This document shows, one piece after another, positions 16,044-24,354 of a DNA stretch of 64,000 nucleotides. Within the stretch, counting starts at the first letter, position 1. Each line of letters starts with the position of its first letter. Below the pieces are notes generated by a model. That model had not been told where the DNA came from, made no database searches, and worked only from the letters and a program-made list of their open reading frames with translations. The stretch is from Bradyrhizobium prioriisuperbiae (GTDB lineage Bacteria; Pseudomonadota; Alphaproteobacteria; Rhizobiales; Xanthobacteraceae). The translations under genes were made by a program, and so were the position numbers. The stretch is taken from the NCBI RefSeq assembly GCF_032397745.1, contig NZ_CP135921.1, positions 2,046,001 to 2,110,000 of the forward strand, read 5' to 3'.

Positions 16044-17582
16044 TCAGATCCTGCGTTCACGCCCGGCCCAGAACGGATCGCGCACCGCGCGCCGCAACAG
16101 CTTGCCGACCGGACTTTTCGGCACGTCGTCGATGAAGCGCACGGATTTCGGCACCTTGTAGCCGGCGAGGCGGTCCCGCGCGAAAGCGATCAGCTCCGCT
16201 TCCTCGACCGAGGTGCCATTGCGGATGGCAACAAACGCCGCCACCGCCTCGCCCCATTTGTCGTCGGGAATGCCGACCACGACCACTTCGCGCACCGCCG
16301 GATGCGCAGCCAGCGCGTCCTCGACTTCGCGGGGATAGACGTTGTAGCCGCCGGTGACGATCATGTCGGAGGTGCGGTCGACCAGGTAAAGATAGCCCTC
16401 CGCATCGAACCGGCCGACATCGCGGGTGCGGATCCAGTGTCCCGGCATGATGGTCTGCGCGTTGAGCTCTGGGGCGTTGTAATAGCCGGCCATGGCGAAC
16501 GGCGCGCGCAGCACGATCTCGCCGCTGTCGCCAGGCGCGACATCACGGCCGTCTTCATCGATCAGTCGGATTTCGCAATCGATGCTGGGACGCCCGCAGG
16601 CGGCCAGGCGCTTGTCGGCGCCGGGACTGACGTGATCCTCCTTGGTCAGCACGGCGATGAACAGCGGCGCCTCGGTCTGACCGTAATACTGGATGAAGCG
16701 CGGCCCCCACAGTTTCAGCGCCCGCTCCATGGTCGGGCGCGGCATCGGCGAGGCGCCATAAAGCATGGTGGTCACCGAGCGCATGTCGACCTCGGCAATA
16801 CCCGGATGGTCCAGCAGCATGCCGATCATGGTGGGCACGAGATTGAGCGCGGTCGGTTTCCAGCGCTCCACGGCCTCAATATAGGCGTTCGGCATGAAGC
16901 CCGGCAGCACCGCTGCGGTGCCGCCGCGAATCCAGTATGGCAGCACGAAACAACCGCTGGCATGGATCAGCGATGCCGCGTGCAGCATGATGTCGCCGGG
17001 TTTGATCTCCATGTTGCTGAGCACGTTCTCGCTCATCGCGGCCCAACTCGCCTGGGTGTGCAGCACGGCCTTCAGCTTTCCTGTGGTGCCCGAAGTATAG
17101 ATCGCGATCACCACATCGTCCGGCTCCGGCGTGCGGTCGGGCAGTGTATCCGGTTGCGTCTGCGCAATCTCAGCAATATCGCCGTCGCCACCGGCGCCCA
17201 GGCTGCGGATTTTCAAACCCGGCAGGAGCTGCGCGAGCTCTCGGGCACGCTCGACCAGATCCGCGCCATGCAGCAACAGCGTGACGCCAGCGCCTTCCAG
17301 CATCTGCTTCTGTTCGTTGGCCGACAGCCGCGAGTTCAGCGGCACGCGAACAATACGGGCCTTGGCGCAGGCAAAATCGATCGGCATGCTCAGCAGCGAA
17401 TTGTTCAGCAGCAACCCGACACGGCCACCGATAGCCAGGCCTTCGATCGCGATCAACGCATTGGCAAGCCGATTGGACAGGCGATCGACGTCGTCGAACG
17501 TCAGGCTTTGGTCGCCAAACAGCACCGCTGTGCGCGGGCCATGATAGAGCGCACCCCGCCGGACCATTTCCGTCATCAACAC
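16044..17582 (-). CDS. AMP-dependent acyl-CoA synthetase/ligase
   Basis: The 512-residue protein has the ANL-superfamily motifs: the P-loop IYTSGTTGKLKAVLH (about residues 163-177), YGQTEAP (about 315-321), the hinge TRDVGRFDAEGYLYLVDR (about 403-420) and the catalytic lysine in SPVGKLLRR near the C-terminus. It should activate a carboxylic acid to its CoA ester with ATP. The substrate is not evident. GGGAGA is 6 bases before a GTG at 17582; an ATG two codons in is the alternative start. It forms a two-gene operon with the crotonase downstream. Confidence 0.88.
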   Translation of the reverse strand: MLMTEMVRRGALYHGPRTAVLFGDQSLTFDDVDRLSNRLANALIAIEGLAIGGRVGLLLNNSLLSMPIDFACAKARIVRVPLNSRLSANEQKQMLEGAGVTLLLHGADLVERARELAQLLPGLKIRSLGAGGDGDIAEIAQTQPDTLPDRTPEPDDVVIAIYTSGTTGKLKAVLHTQASWAAMSENVLSNMEIKPGDIMLHAASLIHASGCFVLPYWIRGGTAAVLPGFMPNAYIEAVERWKPTALNLVPTMIGMLLDHPGIAEVDMRSVTTMLYGASPMPRPTMERALKLWGPRFIQYYGQTEAPLFIAVLTKEDHVSPGADKRLAACGRPSIDCEIRLIDEDGRDVAPGDSGEIVLRAPFAMAGYYNAPELNAQTIMPGHWIRTRDVGRFDAEGYLYLVDRTSDMIVTGGYNVYPREVEDALAAHPAVREVVVVGIPDDKWGEAVAAFVAIRNGTSVEEAELIAFARDRLAGYKVPKSVRFIDDVPKSPVGKLLRRAVRDPFWAGRERRI

Positions 17583-17794
17583 GGCATTTCTCCCGAATTT
17601 TTTATGTGATTGCCGGTGATGTTAGCGGCCGCCGGTCGCGTGTCAATCAAGCGAACGCGTGATGACAGCGCTCGCCACGCCTGCACCGAAATCAGGGCGA
17701 CATCTTGCGGTCACACGCTACGCGGTCGCGCCGCAGTGGCAATTCCTTGCCATGTGGCTTAATCTTCCGATTGCGTTCCTGATGGAGACTTCCG

Positions 17795-18712
17795 ATGAGC
17801 TGGCAACCCTCTTCCGATCCCGTGCTTGGCGATCCGCAATCCTGCGATGCGCTGGAACTCGTGGTGGTGCCGCGGGTGCGCGACCTCGGCGACGGCTTCA
17901 ACGTGCGGCGCGCGCTGCCGCACGGCAAGCGGCAGATGGTGGGCCCCTTCATCTTCTTCGATCATTTCGGCCCGATGCAGTTCATCGCCGGCAAGGGCAT
18001 GGACGTGCGGCCGCATCCGCATATCGGGCTTGCCACCGTGACCTATCTGTTCGACGGCCACATCATGCACCGCGACAGCGAGGGCAACATCCAGGAGATC
18101 ATGCCCGGCGCCATGAACCTGATGACCGCCGGCCGCGGCATCGCCCACTCCGAGCGCACGCCGGATGTGCAGCGCGCGGTGGGGCAGAAGATGCTGGGCC
18201 TGCAGAGCTGGATCGCGCTGCCGGCCGGCCGCGAGGAAATCGATCCCTCGTTCCAGCATTTCGACGCGACACGGCTGCCCGTGGTGCAGGACACCGGGCT
18301 GAGCGCGCGGGTCATCGCCGGCTCGGTGTTCGGCGTGACCTCGCCGGTGGAGATGGTGTCGCCATGGTTTTATGCCGAGGTGACGCTGGAGGCCGGCAAG
18401 TCCGCGCCGCTCGACGCGGACCACGAGGAACGCGCGATCTACCTGGTCGAAGGCGAAATCGAAATCGCGAGGGATAAATTCGAGGGCCCGCGGCTGCTGG
18501 TGTTTCGCCCTGGCGATCGCATCACCGTCAACGCTCTCAAGCCGTCACGCATGATGTTCCTCGGCGGCACCGCGCTGGAAGGCCCGCGCCACATCTGGTG
18601 GAATTTCGTCTCGTCCAGCAAGGACCGCATCGAACAGGCCAAGGCGGACTGGAAAGCGGGGCGCTTCGCCCACGTGCCGCAGGAGCACGAGTTCATTCCG
18701 CTGCCGGAGTGA
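17795..18712 (+). CDS. pirin family protein
   Basis: The 305-residue bicupin protein carries the pirin metal site: His74 and His76 in RPHPHIGLATVTYL, and His118 and Glu120 in GIAHSE. The C-terminal cupin half contains EMVSPWFYAEV and the QEHEFIPLPE end typical of the family. Some bacterial pirins have quercetinase activity and others bind metabolic enzymes, so the function is open. The ATG at 17795 has GGAGA upstream. It is divergent from the acyl-CoA synthetase and not obviously in an operon. Confidence 0.85.
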   Translation: MSWQPSSDPVLGDPQSCDALELVVVPRVRDLGDGFNVRRALPHGKRQMVGPFIFFDHFGPMQFIAGKGMDVRPHPHIGLATVTYLFDGHIMHRDSEGNIQEIMPGAMNLMTAGRGIAHSERTPDVQRAVGQKMLGLQSWIALPAGREEIDPSFQHFDATRLPVVQDTGLSARVIAGSVFGVTSPVEMVSPWFYAEVTLEAGKSAPLDADHEERAIYLVEGEIEIARDKFEGPRLLVFRPGDRITVNALKPSRMMFLGGTALEGPRHIWWNFVSSSKDRIEQAKADWKAGRFAHVPQEHEFIPLPE

Positions 18713-18956
18713 TTGAGCAGCAACGCGGCGCATGCTAAGCGTCGGCCCGCTGAAAAAGGCACGGCCGGATCGGTAAGCCCGGCCAATCCCCTTGCAGGGA
18801 TCTCTGCCCCGCCGCCCTGCGGCTGGAGGACCCACAGCCAGACAGGGTGTGCTCACGGAGCCACGCTGCTGGCGGGTTCATGGGCAAACTATCCTGACCG
18901 TCAGCAGTGCCGAAAGTCCCCCCTGTCTGTTTCCTCACACCAGACAGGAGCTCTCC

Positions 18957-19358
18957 ATGCGACTTGAACACGCCAATCTCGCGACATCGGATGTCGCCGG
19001 TCTCACCACTTTGTTCATCCGGTTCCTTGGCTTCGAATTGGTCGAAAAGCGCGGCAAGGAAACCTTCGCCCTGCTGCGCAACCAGGACGGCTTCGTGCTG
19101 ACCTTGATGAAACGCAAGGCGACCGACCCGGACAGCTATCCGGCCACGTTTCATCTGGGCCTCTACTGCGATACGCCCGAGCAGGTGCGCGCCAAGCATG
19201 CCGAGCTCAAAACCGCCGGCTTCTCCGTTGGCGATATCCAGACACCGGACCGCGGCGGTGATGTTACCGCGTTCTACTGCACATCTCCCGGCAACATCCT
19301 GATCGAAGTCGCCACGCCGCCGGGCTGGCGATCGGAGTCGATGGCGCCGAAAGCGTAG
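18957..19358 (+). CDS. VOC-fold (glyoxalase/dioxygenase) family protein
   Basis: The 133-residue protein starts MRLEHANLATSDVAGLTTLFIRFLGFE, the first beta-alpha-beta unit of a vicinal-oxygen-chelate domain with the metal His at residue 5. A second unit contains TFHLGLYC, and PGNILIEVA has a Glu in the last metal position. The family covers glyoxalase I, extradiol dioxygenases and resistance proteins, so the substrate cannot be assigned. CAGGAG at 18945-18950 precedes the chosen ATG. An upstream extension of the frame has no family similarity. Confidence 0.8.
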   Translation: MRLEHANLATSDVAGLTTLFIRFLGFELVEKRGKETFALLRNQDGFVLTLMKRKATDPDSYPATFHLGLYCDTPEQVRAKHAELKTAGFSVGDIQTPDRGGDVTAFYCTSPGNILIEVATPPGWRSESMAPKA

Positions 19359-19370
19359 CAGCGGCAGTCC

Positions 19371-19405
19371 GTAGGATGGGTTTCGTTGCGCTCAACCCAT
19401 CCTAC
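19371..19405. repeat. GTAGGATGGG palindromic repeat, left flank of the accessory island
   Basis: This perfect 12-bp inverted repeat has arms at 19371-19382 and 19394-19405 around an 11-base loop. The GTAGGATGGGTT...AACCCATCCTAC element is a familiar dispersed repeat in Bradyrhizobium. Two further copies lie at 24198-24280, on the other side of the LysR/collar/nuclease region. Confidence 0.85.
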
Positions 19406-19446
19406 TGTGGCGCCGAGGTCTGGCTCGCCAGATCTTCTCAGCCTGA

Positions 19447-20406
19447 TCACGGCATCACGGGATGAGTCACTCTCTGACCAACGTCACGCGTCGAGAGTCG
19501 TTCATCGTGTCGGCCCGCGGCACGTTGCCGCCGCTCGAACCAGGCCAGGAAAGTCCCCAGCATCGTCAAATGAGCACGCTCGCTGTTGTATATCAGACTG
19601 ATCGGCCACGACATCGACTCGTCAAGCGCGACCGGCACGACATCATCGGAACAGCTCTGGATCATCGCGAGATCGGCAAGACCTATGCCCGCGCCTTGGC
19701 TGACCAGCGCGAGCAGTGTCCGCTGGATCGACACCTCATGCACCAGCGACGGTTTTACCCCGCGATTCGCCATCATCGCTTCGGTCGCGGTGCGGATATG
19801 GTTGGGCCGGGCCAGCTGCACGAAGCGCTCACCATGAAGCTCGCTGAAATCGACCGAGGTGCGGTTCGCGAGCCCGTGGGCCCGCGGCACCGCGAGTGCC
19901 AGCCGGCTCTCTCCGAACGGAAGAAGCTGCAGATCGGTTCCGATCGGCTGCGGCCCGATGATCATGCCGATATCCGAGCCGCCCATCTCGATATCGGAGA
20001 CAATCGAATCGATCGTCTCCGTCTTGATGGACACGGCGATCTCCGGATGATCGCGCAGATAGTCGCCGATCAGCGATGTTAGAGCACCCTCGGCGAGAAA
20101 CGGAATGGTCGTCGCGTGCAACGTTCCCGGCGGCCCCGCGCGCAGCTCGGCAATCGCCTTGGCCACGGTCCTGAGGCCGGCCCATTGACGCTGCACCACG
20201 TCGAGCAATTGCGCACCGGCGGTGGTGAGCGTCATGCCGTAGCGGCCGCGCTCGAACAACGCGAAGCCGCATTCCTTCTCGAACGCGCCGATCGCGCGCG
20301 TGATGTTGGGCTGGGTGGTGTTGAGTTTGTGCGCGGCGCGCGTGGCCGATCCCGTCGCGGCGACGGCCCGGAAAATCTCAATCGTGCGGCCGTCCGGCTG
20401 AACCAT
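19447..20406 (-). CDS. LysR-family transcriptional regulator
   Basis: The 319-residue protein has an N-terminal LysR helix-turn-helix (IEIFRAVAATGSATRAAHKLNTTQPNITRAIGAFE, about residues 10-45) and a standard effector-binding domain. TQPNITRAI in place of the usual Q-P-A-x-S resembles the octopine/nopaline-type LysR subgroup. It is divergent from the collar-protein operon at 20736 with a 329-bp gap, so control of that operon is possible but unproven. There is no metabolic neighbour that would point to another target. Confidence 0.85.
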   Translation of the reverse strand: MVQPDGRTIEIFRAVAATGSATRAAHKLNTTQPNITRAIGAFEKECGFALFERGRYGMTLTTAGAQLLDVVQRQWAGLRTVAKAIAELRAGPPGTLHATTIPFLAEGALTSLIGDYLRDHPEIAVSIKTETIDSIVSDIEMGGSDIGMIIGPQPIGTDLQLLPFGESRLALAVPRAHGLANRTSVDFSELHGERFVQLARPNHIRTATEAMMANRGVKPSLVHEVSIQRTLLALVSQGAGIGLADLAMIQSCSDDVVPVALDESMSWPISLIYNSERAHLTMLGTFLAWFERRQRAAGRHDERLSTRDVGQRVTHPVMP

Positions 20407-20508
20407 GCAATCTACTGATGAGAAGTTCGAGAATTGGTATTTCTGGTTGAGTCGTCGTTACGCTAATAACAGTGCCGAACGAACCGGATCGCGTTTGCAG
20501 GGCAAGAC

Positions 20509-20573
20509 TTCTGAACAAAGACCCTTCTGAACTAAAGACCCTTTTCTGAACTAAAGACATTCCGAACAAAGCC
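20509..20573. repeat. degenerate tandem repeat, 16-19 bp, four units
   Basis: Units beginning TTCTGAAC and ending AAAGACC lie at 20509-20524, 20525-20543, 20544-20559 and, more diverged, 20560-20573. They occupy the gap between the divergent LysR and collar genes. The rest of that gap (20407-20735) is fairly A+T-rich near 20670-20700 and holds no gene. Confidence 0.75.
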
Positions 20574-20735
20574 TTAGACCCACGGCTCAGAGCCGCGACC
20601 GGACCGACCCAGAATAGCATCAGGACTCGTAAACGGGAGTCACCTCCGTGTGTGAGGGGACGCGCGACGGTATTTAATAACAGTTTTAATCAAATTTGGC
20701 CGACATGAGGCCACTAAACAGGGCTGGAGGTTGCG

Positions 20736-21266
20736 ATGACAGATGTCGGAAAACTTGCCGAGACACTTGCAGGAATGATCCTGTTCTGGGGCGGGCAAAA
20801 GAACAACATTCCTGCCGGCTGGCACGAATGCGACGGCACGCTGCTGCAGCAATCGCAATACCCCGACCTCTACACCGCAATCGGTTACGCCTTCGGCGCG
20901 TCTCCGCCCGCGGGACAATTCTACCTCCCCGACCTTCGCCTTCAGTTCGTGCGCGGTGTCGCCGACGGCGTAACCGATCCGGACAGCTCGACCCGCCACG
21001 ATATGCAAAATCCCTCGCTGCTCTACTCCGGCGTCGGATCGGTCCAGGCGTGCGCGCTCCAGAATCATCAGCATAGTTATACGGAAGTCTCGAGTTCCTC
21101 CTCTTCACTCGTGATCGACGACGCCAAGTCCTATGGCTTCGTCGGATCGAACACCGGCAATCCCTCCGGCGCCAACACCAGTGGGTTCGAAACGCGGCCC
21201 ACCAATGCGGCGCTCTATTACATCATCAATCTGGGTCTCCCGAAAAACAGGGCGCCGCAGCCATGA
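20736..21266 (+). CDS. phage tail-collar domain protein
   Basis: The 176-residue protein has the tail-collar signature: GMILFWGGQKNNIPAGWHECDG (about residues 13-34), then YPDLYTAIGYAFG and FYLPDLRLQFVRG (about 61-75). A Ser-rich stretch near 115-125 and a C-terminal ALYYIINLG are usual for tail-fibre and microcystin-dependent-protein (Mdp) relatives. In phages these domains sit in receptor-binding fibres, but free-standing bacterial copies exist. GGAGG at 20726-20730 supports this start. The stop overlaps the next gene by four bases (ATGA), so the two are translationally coupled. No head, tail-tube or sheath genes lie nearby. Confidence 0.85.
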   Translation: MTDVGKLAETLAGMILFWGGQKNNIPAGWHECDGTLLQQSQYPDLYTAIGYAFGASPPAGQFYLPDLRLQFVRGVADGVTDPDSSTRHDMQNPSLLYSGVGSVQACALQNHQHSYTEVSSSSSSLVIDDAKSYGFVGSNTGNPSGANTSGFETRPTNAALYYIINLGLPKNRAPQP

Positions 21267-22756
21267 TCATCAAGGAGCGCGACCTCTATACGCAGTCCAC
21301 AACGGCTGCATTGATGAGTTCCGGCACCCGGATCGGAACCACCACCATTCAGTATGAGGTGCGGCGTTATGTCGACACCCGCAACCTGACGTCGACGAAC
21401 AGCTTCGTCGTGACCTGCACGCAGAGGTTCTTCGTTCCCAACGGAGATCCCTTCTCGCCGACGGCGCAACAGGTCACGGGATTCGTGGACTATCCGGCAC
21501 TGATCACCAACGGCATCACCTTTTCCGATCCGGACAGCATCGTCTCGACCATCCTGCTGCTCGACTATGCGCCGAAGACGATGAACACCTCGGTGACAAC
21601 GAGCCAGAACGCGGCAACGTCGACCGGCACGACCAACACGCAGGAATATTCTTCGGGATCGAGCGTGGCCCAGACCAATTCCTACGGCGGGTCACTGTCG
21701 CTCGGCTTCTTCGGCAAGTCGCCCACCGGCGACATCGGCATCAGCGGCTCGAAGTCGAGCACCAACGAATCTTCATGGTCGCAGGGCTCCGGCCACACGG
21801 TCGATAGCGGGGCGCAATATTCCAACGACGCGTCGATGGCGATCAAGGACTGGGGCAGCTACGCCCAGCTCGATGCCACGACCAACTGCTGGCCGACCTG
21901 GATCTGGGGACAGGAATACCCCTGGGACCTGATCGACTTCCGCAACACGGACGAGAACGACAACATCGTCCTGCCGCAATATGTGATCGACCGCCTCTAT
22001 GACGGCACCCAGGTCTATCCGCCGTCGGAGCTCGCCTTGCTGGGGGTCAATTTCGCCTCCAAGGCCTCATGGCTGGTGACGCTCAAGGCCGGCACGACCG
22101 ACACCACGTCGCTCGATTTCGACCATGCACTGACGCTCTGCGTCGCCACGCACCAGTTGCAGTCGTCCGCGCTCGTCGCGACCATCCGCACCTATCAGCC
22201 CGCGACCGAGACAGTGACAAATCTGGATCTGGCGAGGCTCGCGCTCGATCCGATCGGCGGCAACAACGGCGCTGCAATGGTCGGCTTCATCCCCACTCAG
22301 TTCGACGCTGCCCCGACATCGACGGGCGGCCCGTTCCAGATCCGGGCTGAATCGAACCTGATGCTGGTGCGCGGCTCAGGCTTCACCGGCGCATCGCAGA
22401 CCGGATTCATGACCACCGACTTTTCGGCCGGGACAGTCACGCTCACGCTCTATTTCAAGGTGCTCGAAACGTCCGAGGATGTCAGCCTGTCGTTCAAGCA
22501 CTGGGTCGAGAACGGCGGAGTCACGCTGTCCATTCAGGTCAATGGCGGCACAACGATCACCAGGCTTATCGACGCACCCGAGGCGGGCGGTGGCGGCGAC
22601 AACGTGACCGTCGTACCGCTCAGGCGGAAGGATTTCACCTCGGTCGACTTCTGCGACCTGCTGTCGCTCGGGACCAATACCGTGGTGGTGACTTTCGCCA
22701 AGGCCTCTTCAGGTTCCGCGGCCAACTACACATTGATGGCGATCGCCGCCGGCTGA
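21263..22756 (+). CDS. unrecognised beta-rich protein with a Ser/Thr/Gly-rich hairpin segment; possible pore-former
   Basis: I do not recognise this 497-residue protein. It has no signal peptide. Residues about 110-195 are rich in Ser, Thr, Gly and Asn with an alternating polar/apolar pattern: SYGGSLSLGFF, a GKSPTGD turn, then IGISGSKSSTNESSWSQ. This looks like the amphipathic stem hairpin of leukocidin/aerolysin-type pore-forming toxins, but that is pattern recognition, not homology. WPTWIWGQEYPWDLIDF follows at about 212-228. The C-terminal 200 residues are beta-sandwich-like. It is translationally coupled to the collar gene and followed 26 bp later by an EEP nuclease. A tail-fibre or lectin role is the main alternative. 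Confidence 0.5.
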   Translation: MIIKERDLYTQSTTAALMSSGTRIGTTTIQYEVRRYVDTRNLTSTNSFVVTCTQRFFVPNGDPFSPTAQQVTGFVDYPALITNGITFSDPDSIVSTILLLDYAPKTMNTSVTTSQNAATSTGTTNTQEYSSGSSVAQTNSYGGSLSLGFFGKSPTGDIGISGSKSSTNESSWSQGSGHTVDSGAQYSNDASMAIKDWGSYAQLDATTNCWPTWIWGQEYPWDLIDFRNTDENDNIVLPQYVIDRLYDGTQVYPPSELALLGVNFASKASWLVTLKAGTTDTTSLDFDHALTLCVATHQLQSSALVATIRTYQPATETVTNLDLARLALDPIGGNNGAAMVGFIPTQFDAAPTSTGGPFQIRAESNLMLVRGSGFTGASQTGFMTTDFSAGTVTLTLYFKVLETSEDVSLSFKHWVENGGVTLSIQVNGGTTITRLIDAPEAGGGGDNVTVVPLRRKDFTSVDFCDLLSLGTNTVVVTFAKASSGSAANYTLMAIAAG

Positions 22757-22782
22757 TCGCGCCACTGCGGGAGGAGGCGGCG

Positions 22783-24186
22783 GTGCCAAAGACCAAGGAC
22801 GATTTCCTCGTCTTCCACTGGAACCTGCAGAAGAAGTCGCTGAACAGTTTGATAAGCGACAACGATATGGCGCAGCTGGTTGCCAAGGGAATTACCGACA
22901 ATGTCCGCCGCCGTGGCAAAAGCCGCGACCCGCTGCCGTTGGTCGGGTTTCTGCAGGAGGTGATAGGAACGAGGGACGACGTCGCCAGCATATGCGGGCG
23001 GCTGAAGAAGGAGTTCGAGGCCCAGCGCGGCGAGGATGCAAAGCACCTCGGCAACGTCACGTTCGAGGCGTATCCCACCGGCGGGAAGGCCAGCATGAAA
23101 GAATGGACGGTCGTCGTGAGCCAGGGCCTCGACGTGACGAAGGTCGAGGATCTCAACGTTCGCGACGAGTACGCAAGGGTGATTGAGACGGACAAGACGG
23201 AGGCCGCGCAGAAAAAGCACGCGTTTGATAATCGCCCGAACAAGCGAGCCGCGCAAAAAAAGGCGAAGCAAGAGACCTACCGCAGCACCTCGTATGAAGC
23301 CAGGGACTTCCGCGACGGGCTCGTTGCCGAAATCAAGTTGCCGGGCAACCAGAGCTCCCGCATCGCCACAATCCATGCGCCCGGGCCCAAAATCATGAAA
23401 GATCTTCCCGGGCTTCTCCCGGCGATCCCGCGCTCCGCCGCCACGGCGAACGTGGCCTTCCTGACCGGCGACCTGAACGCGGACGGCAACCTCAACAAGA
23501 ACGACGAAGTCGTGAAGACAGGCTTCCGGAACATCGGCGCGGATCTCGGGGGTACGACCTTCAAAAAATCGGCGATCGCGCCCGGCTCCAACCCGCTCGG
23601 CGTGAGGGTTCGCGACCGCAGCTTCGTTCACGAATCCTCCCAGCTTTATACAAAGAGGTGGAAGCCAATCGCGGTAGACCGGCAGCGCACACCGCGCGTC
23701 GTGGTGACTATGGTGCCGAAAAAATCGAGGCCGGGTTTCGCAACGAAGCGCAAGTCTAAATCCAAGCGCACTGTTTTAACGGGCGAACGAGCTGCGAACC
23801 TGCTCAAAACCGTGCAGCCGGACCTCTTCACCGATCACGCGCTGATCGTGACCAAGGTGCGCTGGAACGATCCCGCGCCGAGCGTCGCCGGCACGTCTCC
23901 ACTGCAGCCGGCGCCGTCTGTCGACAAGACCTTCTCAGTGACGCTCAAAAAGGGTGCCGCTGCTTCGACGCACAAGCTGACCACGGACGAAAATACCCTG
24001 GACGACCCCACGAACCCAATGAATGAAGAGGAAATGACGGACGTCACGCAAGTGGGCGCCGAAGATGACGCGGGCGAGGAGGATGAAAACGGAGTAGCCA
24101 CCGAGGCCGAAAGTGACGCGGAAATGGGCGCCACGGAAGAACTGGGAGGAGAGGAAGTCATCGATCTGCTGGCATTGGCCCTGTGA
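22783..24186 (+). CDS. endonuclease/exonuclease/phosphatase (EEP, DNase I-like) superfamily protein with acidic tail
   Basis: The 467-residue protein shows the ordered EEP catalytic motifs: Asn14 in FHWNLQ, Glu59 in GFLQEV, His198 in TIHAPG, Asp230/Asn232 in LTGDLNAD, and Asp351/His352 in FTDHALI. DNase I, CdtB and exonuclease III share this set, so phosphodiester or phosphoester hydrolysis with a divalent metal is likely. Oddities are a Lys/Arg-rich insertion (about residues 311-331) and a strongly acidic C-terminal 55-60 residues. No signal peptide is visible. The GTG start is supported by GGGAGGAGG just upstream. It is the last gene of a three-gene operon. The substrate (DNA, RNA or phosphoinositide) is unknown. 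Confidence 0.75.
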   Translation: MPKTKDDFLVFHWNLQKKSLNSLISDNDMAQLVAKGITDNVRRRGKSRDPLPLVGFLQEVIGTRDDVASICGRLKKEFEAQRGEDAKHLGNVTFEAYPTGGKASMKEWTVVVSQGLDVTKVEDLNVRDEYARVIETDKTEAAQKKHAFDNRPNKRAAQKKAKQETYRSTSYEARDFRDGLVAEIKLPGNQSSRIATIHAPGPKIMKDLPGLLPAIPRSAATANVAFLTGDLNADGNLNKNDEVVKTGFRNIGADLGGTTFKKSAIAPGSNPLGVRVRDRSFVHESSQLYTKRWKPIAVDRQRTPRVVVTMVPKKSRPGFATKRKSKSKRTVLTGERAANLLKTVQPDLFTDHALIVTKVRWNDPAPSVAGTSPLQPAPSVDKTFSVTLKKGAAASTHKLTTDENTLDDPTNPMNEEEMTDVTQVGAEDDAGEEDENGVATEAESDAEMGATEELGGEEVIDLLALAL

Positions 24187-24197
24187 GCGCCCGCTGC

Positions 24198-24280
24198 AGG
24201 ATGGGTTGAGCCAAAGGCGAAACCCATCATCAAATCGACGGCACAGAAGGATGGGTTTCGCTGCGCTCAACCGATCCTAC
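24198..24280. repeat. two inverted copies of the GTAGGATGGG repeat, right flank of the accessory island
   Basis: One copy at 24198-24228 reads AGGATGGGTTGAG...GCGAAACCCATC, and a second at 24248-24280 reads AGGATGGGTTTCGC...CTCAACCGATCCTAC. The loop of the first is inverted relative to the second. The element matches the single copy at 19371-19405, so the accessory genes are bracketed by it. The rest of 24187-24354 holds a hairpin-like GCGCGG...CCGCGC stretch near 24312. Confidence 0.8.
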
Positions 24281-24354
24281 GTCTGGTAACTGCGTCTGGT
24301 CACAAAAGACCGCGCATCACTGCGCGGCCTTTTACACTTGCTGTTATGGCAGCC

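Noticed and set aside
20736..24186. Prophage or tailocin remnant
   Set aside because: Only one collar-type gene is present. There are no sheath, tube, baseplate, lysis or integrase genes, and the partner genes are not phage structural proteins. It remains an alternative reading for the collar gene alone.
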